Source: Saccoglossus kowalevskii (Eukaryota > Hemichordata > Enteropneusta > Harrimaniidae). From it: a DNA stretch of 29,026 nt. The translations under genes and the position numbers were made by a program. Location of the stretch: contig NW_003142857.1 in the NCBI RefSeq assembly GCF_000003605.2, positions 18,525 through 47,550 on the forward strand, in the 5' to 3' direction. The notes beneath the pieces are model-generated. The model ran no database searches. It saw only the letters and a list, made by a program, of their open reading frames with translations, and was not told the DNA's origin. Position 1 is the stretch's first letter, and every line of letters starts with the position of its first letter. Positions 1 through 8,170 of the stretch are shown here, in pieces.

Positions 1-1
1 C

Positions 2-253
2 CCAAATTATCTATGTGAATTAATCGAATTTTATGTACCTAGTCGTAGTTTAAGATCTGAATCAAAGTTTCTTATTAAAACTCGTCAGGTGTGTAGTAAA
101 AAGTCCAAGGTGTTATACAAAGACCGTGCTTTTGAAAATTTAGGTCCTAAACTTTTTAATGAATTACCTCTGTCTGTTCGTTCTAGTCCTTCAGTAGACA
201 TTTTTAAATCCAGACTGAAAACGCACTTATTTAAATGTGCTTTTAATATTTGA
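2..253 (+). CDS. C-terminal fragment of LINE ORF2 (reverse transcriptase), 5' truncated by the window
   Basis: Frame 2 is open for 83 codons from the window edge to TGA. The residues read like the conserved tail after the reverse transcriptase of CR1-like elements: a Tyr-Val-Pro-Ser-Arg-Ser-Leu-Arg block at about residues 11-18, then RAFENLGPKLFNELPLSVR, then FKSRLKTHLF just before the stop. No internal stop or frameshift is visible, so this copy may be fairly young. The catalytic reverse-transcriptase and endonuclease domains would be upstream, outside the window. Confidence 0.78.
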   Translation, partial: PNYLCELIEFYVPSRSLRSESKFLIKTRQVCSKKSKVLYKDRAFENLGPKLFNELPLSVRSSPSVDIFKSRLKTHLFKCAFNI

Positions 254-321
254 CTGATTGTTTATTGTATCAGCGCCTTTGATCTTCATATGTTGGAATT
301 GTTGCGCTTAATTAAATAAAG

Positions 322-350
322 TTATTATTATTATTATTATTATTATTATT
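322..350 (+). repeat. (TTA)n microsatellite, LINE 3' tail
   Basis: About ten TTA units follow the AATAAA of the LINE directly. It is best read as the element's own 3' tail and marks its 3' boundary. Confidence 0.85.
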
Positions 351-703
351 TGTTCGCATGCCGGTTGGCAAAAAATGACGTCACAGTGCGACGACCTATA
401 TCTGCGCGATTAGTGGAATGTCTGGTCGCATTTATTTATCTAAATATGACGCATTAATCTGTACTGTTCATTGTTCTACCTCGGCTCTCAGTCCATCGTG
501 AAATTCCAGCTAGAACATATCTTTACCTTTTCGGTGAGCTTTGTTATAGTCGCTTTAAATTCCCACGCGTAGTGATTACAAATGAATAGTTCCGGCCGGA
601 GTAGTTTGAGGGACCGCCGAATTTAGGGTTAAATTGAGCACACGTTCTATGTATGATAATCATATTTGTTTGCGTGTTTATTTTGTTTCTGTTACTATTT
701 CAG
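351..703 (+). other. 5' flank, probable leader exon and leader intron of the sialyltransferase gene
   Basis: A CRE-type palindrome TGACGTCA sits at about 375-382 inside a sequence that recurs near 23.2 kb. A good donor (TTTCG|GTGAGC, GT at 534-535) and a pyrimidine-rich acceptor (TTACTATTTCAG, AG at 702-703) suggest a non-coding 5' exon ending at 533 and a 170-bp leader intron (534-703). No convincing TATA box was found. The splice model is inferred from consensus only. Confidence 0.4.
366..403 (+). repeat. dispersed CRE-containing repeat, copy 1
   Basis: TTGGCAAAA, two bases, TGACGTCACAGTG(C)GACG and CTATA also occur at 23192-23228; the core occurs inverted at about 22583-22604. Confidence 0.6.
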
Positions 704-711
704 AGAATTTT

Positions 712-723
712 ATGAAACCATGA
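712..723 (+). promoter_or_regulatory. three-codon upstream ORF overlapping the sialyltransferase start
   Basis: ATG AAA CCA TGA at 712-723 shares bases with the main ATG at 720 (ATGAAACCATGATG). If the mRNA contains 704-723, ribosomes starting at 712 stop on top of the real start, which could dampen translation or favour re-initiation at 720 or 723. This is inferred from sequence only. Confidence 0.5.
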
Positions 724-895
724 TGTTTTTTACGTACTTGAAGCCTAATTCTCATCAATCAAGACTATTTTATCTTCTTGTCGTGCTTGGGTCAGTTTTC
801 ACATTCCTACTGTACAGGTATTCACATTTCGTGCTTATGTCGACGATGTCAGAGTATAGAAACTCTACGGACTCGTCATCGGGATTCGATACTAG
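720..895 (+). CDS. ST8SIA-like: sialyltransferase exon 1: start, signal anchor, stem start
   Basis: Residues 1-58. ATG at 720 is followed by a second ATG; the context AACCATGA has the favoured A at -3. Basic and polar residues precede a hydrophobic run FYLLVVLGSVFTFLLY, a type II signal anchor. Donor AG|GTAAAC leaves two bases over. The frame is open further upstream, to about 666, but that stretch is the acceptor and pyrimidine tract of the preceding intron, so the start at 720 is preferred. Confidence 0.82.
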
Positions 896-3800
896 GTAAA
901 CATGCTTATTTGAAAAGTGTGACGTTGTTGTTTACTCATGTAAATACACAAGTTCATAATAATTGTATCAATGAAAAATGTTGATCGATTTACGCTTTTC
1001 TGAAGGATGTGATATTATGTTAACGAATTTATAAGACATGGCAATGCAATGCTATTACAACTCCATGTGGCAAACCAGCCGTTTGCACGCGAAGATAATT
1101 ACTGCACTGCTGTTATTAAATATTCATGGATGTGTTATTGCTAACTTAATGGGAACGTTGGTACAACAGCTCGCAAGCTAGTGGTGATTAGTGAGCGACC
1201 TATTTTATCATGCTGGTTGGCAATGTATGTACCCTGATGTCAATAATGTTTTGTCCTGATATTTTAGATGTAATTCATACTAGTACAAATCTTGATAATT
1301 ATTAATATAGTTTAATAAAAGCGCGATGCATACACAGAGAGACGCCTGGATTGTTAGGATTTTGCGGTCACATGACTTTCGCGTTCACCCCTCGTTTACG
1401 CAATTTATATTTATATTTCAAGAACTGCAAGCAAGTCTACAAACTTCTTTTTGTGGAGTCCGGTCAAATACAATAATGATATACTAATAAGTGAAATATG
1501 ATTTTAGTTAAAATATTAAATATCCTTCATTAATTCAGTAGTTCGCCATTTTCTGCCTAGCCTCCGTAAGTTCTATGTTGGGATATAAATTAATTTCACT
1601 GTTAATATTGCCATGCCTACAACAACACTATATAACAACCCATAATATATGTATTATAAACTGAATAGGAAATTACATTATATTTAATTGTATCAACTTT
1701 GTGTGAGGTGTACAAAAAATGAATACAAATACATGAGCTATCGTGGTAACCTATTGAAACCCACTATGTATTACAAATTTACAAATAAGCCGTGACCCAT
1801 TGTTAGAAAGGTAGTCGATTATTCCAGGTGAGAGTGCTTGATACTAAACGATGAGTTTGTAGAGCAGATTTACATACGTGGACAGAGAAATTAAGACACG
1901 ACTACACTATATAGTACTGTCTCGTAAGGTACATGGAGTACCTCACTCATGAGAAATGAACTTTTTCTTCCTGTAGACACAGAGCCAAATCGTTGCTAAT
2001 CGTGTCTTAATTTCTCTATCCACGTATATAAAACAAATTATGTTTAAAAAACACATGTTGTCATAGAAACATTTATTTCAACGTTTTATTAGTACTTAGT
2101 CATCTTAAAAATGTTCAAATTTTCACTTTTTAGCTTCGTCTGTCCTTCTAATACCTTCTGGATATTTACTTTCAGAAACGAACACAACCGAACGTACATT
2201 GATGAAAAGGAGAACCCGATAACAGCGAACCACACCCATAACTTTACCAGGATCGGTAAAATGCCTGGAAAGAACGCATTACCACTACTGAACCTGAAGT
2301 ATGTTTATCACATAAACACAAATTCATCATATCTGATTAGCTTATACATATTCATAATCTGTGACTTCAAGTCTAGATTGACACAAAATAACACTTACAA
2401 CCGAGAACAGAATGACGTGTCAATTGAATATACGCTGCGAGTGACGCGCGTCATATACGTGTTATGTATTTGTGCTAATACGTATTTCCCGTGTATCATT
2501 TCGTTGCTTTCTAAATCCTGGCGCTTCATATGACTTTATGCACAGGGCAGCACCCGCAGTTGACACAGATATTACATAAAATGCAACTTTCCTGGAAAAC
2601 GTGCACGACAACTTTGAAGCGCTCCTTCAGTCAGCACGCACAATAAACTGTTATGTTTTCTTCAATACAGAATGGCTCACATCCTTACAAATAAACAGTA
2701 TTAGTGGATTTGGTTGATTTGGTCCAATATTAACACAAGATTTGTGGGAAATCACAGATAACTCACATAAATTGTTATCATCAATTTACTAGGAAAGCAA
2801 ACAGACCCGCCCGGAAGTTTGTCTCGTAACCCTATCAGCAAAAACTTTATTTTTACGAACATGCAATCTCGCTGAAAGCGGGAGAGAGCCGCGAAACTTT
2901 TTTTTTGAACATGAAATAGTGTTTCATACTTTGCCGTCATCGTGTCCACTCTTCCCCTAATCTATGTAACCATATCATTTAGAACGCGATGACGGCTAAG
3001 TGCTGCACACTATTTGAAGGGCAAAATCAAATCTGGTGGTTTTTCAGTCCTCAAAGAGATTTCAGCGGCCATTTTTATTTAAATGGCAACATTGTTTTCT
3101 CATATACTTCAATTATAATAGGTAAATGAATATCACTTACTTTTCTTACAATTCTCATCGATAAAGCCTCATTGCTTTTACCACAGTCTGAGACTGTTCA
3201 TACATATCGGAAGGGTGTCATGCTTCGAATAGTTGACCTCGTGCATTTGCTAACAATTAGATGTGGAAGTTAAGCTGGTGTGCCTTTAACAACCAAAACC
3301 AAACTTCTTTCCTGTTGGGTGTTCAGTATTTTATCTTGTTAGTGTGCATTACTTGACACAAACAACAGTAGACCCCTTTCAACCGTCGGATCGCGCGTTA
3401 AATACATTTTCCCTATAGCGTAAAGTAAGGCGAATGAAGTTCAGTGTTGATATCGTTTTGATCTCCAGTCGTCCCTCAATGAAAAGATTTTACAACTACA
3501 CAACCAAACACTGTTATCGTTTTGAACGGTATTGCAACATCTTATACGCCATTTTGAAGCGTCATCACTGAAGCGCTCCGACACTAGAGGGCGCGATTTA
3601 AAACGGTGTATACTATGACATGGGACATCTACTATAAAGATAGATTTGTTTTTTTGTTTTTTTTGTTTTTTTTGTTTTTTTTGTGTTTTTTTGTTTTTTT
3701 CATAGGGCAATGGTAGCAAAATCCTTTCCAAATGGTCGACATATAAGAATATACAACCGCGATGTACCCATAGACAACATGACATTCGGACAAGTCGAAG

Positions 3801-4798
3801 CAATGATGGAATGGGAACGCGAAACAACGTATACAATACCACGACAGAAAACCTGCGGTCTAGTTGGTAATGGCGGTATTCTGTTGAATAGTAGCTGTGG
3901 CAACGACATCAATTCTAACGATTTTGTCATTCGATTCAATATTCCGGAAATTGAGCATTTTGTGAAAGATGTTGGCTTAAAAACTAACCTTACACTTGTC
4001 AATTATGAATTAATGAAGTATTTACACCGTGCAGCAATGAGACATGCCAACAAACTGGAACGACTTCGCAGCTATCAATTTCTGAATGACTCAATACTAT
4101 GGTACCCAGGTACCTTGTCACACAATATCAGAAGACTTGCTCTCAGTAATCTAAAATCAAAGTTTCATATACCATTTAGAGTTGCATATACCCCAACATT
4201 TTCAGCAAATACAAGTTTTCATCTTATAAAAAGGTAAGGACCATTTCTATCTTTATAAGTATGCACCACCGATTATTAGCTTTTAGTTGTTATATTATTT
4301 GTCGTAGGGTTAGTTATAGTGAAGCCAACATTTTGAATTGGTAACTATTAAGACAATAACATAAAGTCACGATGAAAACCCCGCATTGAAGCATCTATAC
4401 AAGTATACAAGCACATGACATACATCTAGTTATGAAGCACGTGGCATATCTCTTACGAGATGTGATTCACTGAAATACGTAAATTATGACAGATTACATG
4501 AAATCGCGTTCTTTGTTCCGTCCCCAGGTTGGATCCTCGTCACAGATTAACTGCTGGAATCAATACAATCGTTGCTGCGCTCTCCATTTGTGACGAAGTC
4601 ACTATATACGGGTTTTATCCACGTAATTACGACGCATCGGGTCGAAAATTGCCTTACCACTATTACGGGAAATTCTCTAACGTGACTGAAGATATTAATT
4701 CTTTTAAGACTCCCCACAATTGGGAAGCAGAATTCAAGTTACTGACAGTGATGCAAGCACATGGCATAATGAAATGGGTGACAAGTAAATGCGTATGA
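720..4798 (+). CDS. ST8SIA-like: alpha-2,8-sialyltransferase (ST8Sia family, CAZy GT29), complete, 4 coding exons
   Basis: The enzyme transfers sialic acid from CMP-sialic acid to glycoprotein or glycolipid sialic acids in the Golgi lumen. Exons 720-895, 2176-2298, 3706-4233 and 4528-4798 join through three GT-AG introns, all phase 2, into 365 residues, the usual ST8Sia length. There is a short cytosolic tail, a membrane anchor at residues 16-32, a stem to about 100, sialylmotif L from Cys150 (CGLVGNGGILLNSSCG), motif S at about 283-307 (CDEVTIYGFYP), motif III His-Tyr-Tyr (320-322) and motif VS His339 with Glu344. There are exactly four cysteines (150, 164, 297, 364), matching the two family disulfides (motif L to motif S, motif L to the C-terminal Cys). 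Ten N-X-S/T sequons are present. The intron just before motif S is at a position typical of the family. I see no polybasic PSTD, so mono- or oligo-sialylation is more likely than polysialylation. The subfamily cannot be settled by eye. Confidence 0.93.
896..2175 (+). other. sialyltransferase intron 1
   Basis: 1280 bp, AT-rich, GTAAAC...TTCAG. It contains the foldback element at 1871-2030 and no other coding or RNA feature that I can support. Confidence 0.75.
1871..2030. mobile_element. 160-bp foldback element (MITE-like) with 31-bp inverted arms
   Basis: Arm 1871-1901 (containing ACGTGGACAGAGAAATTAAG) is the reverse complement of arm 2000-2030, with about 29 of 31 positions matching, around a 98-bp centre. 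TA dinucleotides at both outer edges would fit a Tc1/mariner-type target duplication, but this is not certain. It lies in intron 1, 145 bp before exon 2. As RNA it would form a long hairpin. Confidence 0.75.
2176..2298 (+). CDS. ST8SIA-like: sialyltransferase exon 2: stem region
   Basis: 123 nt between acceptor TTACTTTCAG and donor AA|GTATGT. It starts with one base completing AG|A and ends with two bases (AA) completed by the G of exon 3, so the frame is kept on both sides. It encodes a polar stem with three sequons (NRT, NHT, NFT). Its longer open frame 2111-2533 is mostly intron. Confidence 0.78.
3581..3594 (+). promoter_or_regulatory. CTCF-like motif
   Basis: ACACTAGAGGGCGC matches 13 of 14 positions of the consensus CCASYAGRKGGCRS. 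A motif match alone does not prove binding. Confidence 0.35.
3645..3700 (+). repeat. T-rich tandem repeat (T7-8 G) forming the exon 3 polypyrimidine tract
   Basis: Runs of 7-8 T separated by single G (G at 3648, 3656, 3665, 3674, 3683, 3685 and 3693) end 5 bases before the acceptor AG at 3704-3705. It is a simple repeat that also serves as the splice-site pyrimidine tract. Confidence 0.85.
3706..4233 (+). CDS. ST8SIA-like: sialyltransferase exon 3: sialylmotif L and catalytic core
   Basis: 528 nt between acceptor CATAG and donor AAAAG|GTAAGG. It holds motif L (Cys150 to about Asn199, including CGLVGNGGI, the FVIRFN block and KDVGLKTNLTLVN), which binds CMP-sialic acid, and the linker with LNDSILWYPG. 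The acceptor is preceded by a T-rich tandem repeat. The ATG at 3710 is internal, not the start. Confidence 0.93.
4528..4798 (+). CDS. ST8SIA-like: sialyltransferase exon 4: motifs S, III, VS and stop
   Basis: Acceptor TTCCGTCCCCAG; the first G completes the split Arg codon. It encodes motif S (LTAGINTIVA through IYGFYP), LPYHYYG (motif III), HNWEAEF (motif VS) and the C-terminal KCV with the fourth Cys, then TGA at 4796-4798. Motif S ends GFYP instead of the commoner GFWP. Confidence 0.93.
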
Positions 4799-4987
4799 GT
4801 AAGACATATGTTGTATTCATTAGAGTGGACAATGAATCGTTATCGACATTCGTATATGTATAACATTTCTACCAATACATATCATTAAATACACTCTTCG
4901 TAGGGCTAGTGCACATGTACATACATTCGGGCATAAATGCATCTGTTTTAGTTATATAAATGAACCTCCTAACTAAAGCGTCTACAT
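4799..4987 (+). other. sialyltransferase 3' flank / 3' UTR
   Basis: No ORF. It carries ATTAAA at 4884-4889, a common variant poly(A) signal 86 bp after the stop. An AATAAA at 5049-5054 lies inside the MITE that follows and is an alternative. Confidence 0.35.
4884..4889 (+). terminator. candidate poly(A) signal ATTAAA of the sialyltransferase
   Basis: Hexamer only. Position after the stop is plausible; no cleavage-site evidence. Confidence 0.25.
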
Positions 4988-5299
4988 TTAAAGGGCGGTA
5001 GTCGTCACGCCAAGCATGCGCGAGGTATATGGTATGTTATATCATATAAATAAAGATGGCGACTTTGAGTGTTGCGCAGATCAACAAGTACAAACTGGGA
5101 CGTTACCAAGCTTTAATTAGGTATTTTTAGGTGATTGGAAGGTATCGAAGGAGTCACCGGCGGTAATTAGTGCAAGTCGCGTCAAGGTCAAACCTCATAC
5201 TTGTGATTTCCATAAGAAGAGCGCATTGGATTGTGGGAAAATCAATGTTTATCAATACAAATGTCGCACATGCGCAGCGCGACGACTGCCGCCCTTTAA
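4988..5299. mobile_element. MITE with ~35-bp terminal inverted repeats (copy 1)
   Basis: Left end TTAAAGGGCGGTAGTCGTC (4988 on) and right end, read on the other strand, TTAAAGGGCGGCAGTCGTC (5299 back) match through about 35 bp with roughly six mismatches, and both continue into GCATG(C/T)GCG. TTAA (or TA) at both edges could be the target duplication. The ~250-bp interior cannot encode a transposase. It holds a 24-codon ATG ORF at about 5056-5130 in a good start context (AAGATGGCG), ending in a possible splice donor (ATTAG|GTATTT). A related element lies at 24968-25134. Confidence 0.8.
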
Positions 5300-6394
5300 G
5301 CTGAAGCACGACAAGATACATTTTGGCGAATAAACATTGCTGGGGATACTTGGCTACGGTTTTAAAAATCTAAATTTGGTTTCTCATCCCAAAAATAGGG
5401 ACTGCGTATAACCTCACATAATGACATTCCTGAATAAGCTTCCCCAAGTCATATACACACCGAAACTCACACACACGTTTCTCGTCTAGACAAGGCCAAC
5501 ACAATTTTATATTATATGTAATTCTATTTTATTTCTTAGTAAAACTGCAACAGTGATTTGCTATATAATTTGTAACAATACAAAAATGATTTTCCGTTTT
5601 CGACGTTCTTTTGATGGGGCCTGAAAGCAACTAATTCTGAAAAGATAAATAAAAAATATATTAGGAATAATTCATAACGAGGTTATTCCATTTGCACATA
5701 GATGATAATAACAATTACCAATATTAATTACACAAGAATATTACAGAAAAAAAATATTTTTTTATATTCTTTATATTTTTACATTTATTTGTCTCGAATT
5801 ATGACTGAAAGAAGTTGAATGAAATTACAAACTATGTAGTGTGTTCATGTATGAATAAAAGCTGTAATAAATTTAAATTTACTTAGTAAAAACATTGTAC
5901 TGTCTTCATAAAAGCGACAGAATTTCATAAGGTCAAATTCTTTATAGTATTGTGTTGTATTTCACCAGCTTTTACAGGGATTGTATTTTCCCGCATAATA
6001 AATCTCCTAGTGTGACTAAATAACACTGAATTACAGTTTTAATTGGTTAATGAAAAGTAACAATGTGCATAGTTGCATCAAGTAAGGGGTGGACCAGTTA
6101 CAATATTTATTTATTTTATTTTATTTTTTATTTATTTCATGGTAGCCTGGTAAACTCAATTAAGCACCTCTAATTGTGGTGTGTCGACACGGAAGATTCG
6201 CCTAATTTGGGTTATTCGTTCGCAAGTCGATACGTTTTTCCAGATCAATCCTAGACAAGTGCTATATCAAATCAAGCCTTGCCCAGGACACGTACGCACA
6301 CAAACACCTAAATTGTCCAATGCGTATCTACATTACATAATACTAATGCTTTGAATATATTCCAGATAGTTCCGCCTCAGTGCAAAGAATTGTG
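5300..6394. other. AT-rich intergenic sequence
   Basis: I see no gene. It contains short CA-rich (about 5460-5480) and TTTA/TTTTA-rich stretches (about 6105-6140). The 5' LTR and gag of the gypsy element downstream could not be recognised here. Confidence 0.6.
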
Positions 6395-7449
6395 TGTAAA
6401 CATGAAATTGCTTTTACTGGGTTGGGAATTACTGAACAAAAAGTTGCTAAGAAATTTAAATTGCATGTTGAAGCAACTTTCTAGCTGTGATGCAAAACCA
6501 TGCCATTTACGGAAGAAAGTTGGAAAAGAATGTCAACATCATGGCTGAGCCCAATTGTTATTGTTCAAAAACGTCATACTGATAATATGCGAAGTGAACC
6601 ACACTGTTCCATAGATCAGAGCAAAATTAAATGCCTCTACAGTATTTAGTAAACTGGATGCCAACAAACGAAATGCGAAATTCCAAAATAGTATTTGTTG
6701 GCTTTGTACAGGCAGTATGCACAGTGAAGACAACCACACAAAATGTAATTATAAACTAAAACAGCCAGAAAATGTTCGTGTTTATTCTTGGGAATGCCAG
6801 GCCTCCCATCCATGATGGTACAAAATTTCTTACGTTGCCCGCACCAATCAGTTCACTCGTGAAAACGGGGGTTCCATTCATTTGGGGTGGAAAGCTATGC
6901 CAATAAAAGGGCAAATTGTTCTGAGACACTCTGATTGTTGATGCTAGTCTAGTCGGCCTCCATGAGATCTTATGACAAAGTGATTAATTGTGTGAACAGA
7001 GTACGTTCAAATACTGAAACACGCCATAGTCAGATTGAAGGGGAAACTTTGGTAATTATCATTGGTAATGAAACAACACTGATTATATCGTGATGGTTCA
7101 CCCGAATTCACTAGTGAAACAAATCACAAACCTTTAATCGATCAGAAAGAATTGCACTGATTTCGTTTTAAAATAATACACCGGCCTGGAATATAAATAA
7201 TGTAAGCAATGACATACTACGACATCCCTCTCAATAATTGTAGTGGAAGAGGCGTTATGAACATGATTCTTTTATTCGCAGACATGCATTGCCTCGTGCT
7301 GTAACGTGAAAGAGATACAGTTTGCGACACAAAATTGACCTGACGTTTGGTATTCAATGTTTATAAATTGTTGACGTAAATTATGACCGAATGTTTATCA
7401 GAAATTTTTGAAAATATTCAAACTTATTCAGGATTATGCTTTTATAGGT

Positions 7450-7718
7450 GGAATCCTACCGAGAGAATCACGAATCATGATACCAGAGTCAAGTAATCTC
7501 TATTGTTCTCGATGGTCATTCTGGTGCCTCTAAAATAGAGCCATTGATGAAAGAAAAAGTGTGGTTTTCTGCAATGGATTCTTTGGTCGACAGTTCAATA
7601 TCTTGTTGTGATTGTCAGGTTAACACTAGCACATATAGTTTGGTTCCATATCGCCACTAATATGAATGATCCCTTGCCATCTGGTCAATATTTAGTTGTT
7701 TTGATAGATGAATATTCA
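7450..7718 (+). pseudogene. integrase fragment of the gypsy remnant
   Basis: At least two frame changes separate a strand-transfer-type leader (7450-7491), a zinc-binding block with a His and a C-x2-C pair (7502-7629) and the beginning of the integrase catalytic core (7671-7718, PSGQYLVVLIDEYS). Traces continue to about 7830, where a degenerate DNG-like block can be guessed. It is non-functional. Confidence 0.75.
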
Positions 7719-8150
7719 ATTAAGCCAGCTCAATTAAATTAAATTCAAGATTTCACCACCATGACCATATCACCTGAGATTACCCGCGTAAGTGGACTAT
7801 CTGACAACATCATAGACAATGGGAAAAAAATGAAATTATAATTGCGCACATTCTTAATGAACTTATCGAGCGAACCCCCAAACTTTTATTTTGTTATAAA
7901 ATAAGAATAAAAATGACGTTTCACAAAATTAACTCTGTTGATATCACTGGGAAAAACAACTATGACCAAAATATTGATATAAATAAACTCTACCATGATA
8001 GTCATAGCAGAATTGAAACAAAATGTACACTTCGAAATATTGAAACACACAAAACGTGAAAAAAATATGAACCAAGATATAGAAATGATACATTGAATGT
8101 ATCGTTGTAAATGTATCAGCAGTGACAACTGGAAAACTTATGTTTCTAAT

Positions 8151-8163
8151 AGGAGGGGGAGAA
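8151..8163 (+). other. polypurine tract at the 3' end of the gypsy remnant
   Basis: AGGAGGGGGAGAA, 13 purines, followed by TGGTAGT. Tract plus TG is how a 3' LTR begins in this class. The LTR end and its 5' partner were not found, so this rests on position and composition. Confidence 0.5.
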
Positions 8164-8170
8164 TGGTAGT

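Larger units (their letters stand above)
1..350 (+). mobile_element. 3' end of a non-LTR retrotransposon (CR1/L2-like LINE)
   Basis: The left edge carries the last part of a LINE: a reverse-transcriptase-type C-terminal tail ending at a TGA (251-253), a short 3' UTR, an AATAAA at 315-320 and then a (TTA)n simple-repeat tail at 322-350. A coding tail followed by a 3-bp microsatellite instead of poly(A) is typical of CR1/L2/Crack-type elements. The rest of the element lies left of the window. It is not linked to the sialyltransferase gene downstream. The clade assignment is tentative; the LINE identity rests on the protein tail and the repeat tail together. Confidence 0.8.
2299..3705 (+). other. 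sialyltransferase intron 2
   Basis: 1407 bp, GTATGT...CATAG. It is mostly featureless AT-rich sequence, with a CTCF-like motif at 3581-3594 and a T-rich tandem repeat at 3645-3700 directly before the acceptor. Confidence 0.75.
6395..8170 (+). mobile_element. decayed Ty3/gypsy-type LTR retrotransposon, pol remnants
   Basis: Short coding blocks appear in the correct order for gypsy pol, but in different frames and broken by stops: reverse-transcriptase N-terminal blocks (6395-6484, 6489-6535, 6542-6598), a FSKLD-type block (6621-6672), RNase H blocks (7004-7072 with a Glu-Thr-Arg-His-Ser-Gln-Ile-Glu core, 7107-7136 with NHKPL, 7180-7235 ending RHPS), then the integrase zinc-binding and core blocks (7450-7629, 7671-7718). 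AGGAGGGGGAGAA at 8151-8163 followed by TG looks like the polypurine tract and the start of a 3' LTR. No intact ORF remains, and gag and the 5' LTR are not recognised. It is an old, immobile copy. Confidence 0.8.

Noticed and set aside
2111-2533. 140-codon plus-strand ORF as a separate gene
   Set aside because: Only 2176-2298 is protein-like, and it fits as the phase-2 stem exon of the sialyltransferase; the rest is intron.
3441-3842. 133-codon minus-strand ORF with a lysine/glutamine repeat
   Set aside because: It is the antisense of the T7-8G repeat and of the motif L exon; the Lys-rich stretch is just the simple repeat read backwards.
7886-8128. 80-codon minus-strand ORF
   Set aside because: It lies in the decayed gypsy region, with AT-biased composition giving a Phe/Ile-rich product and no family features.
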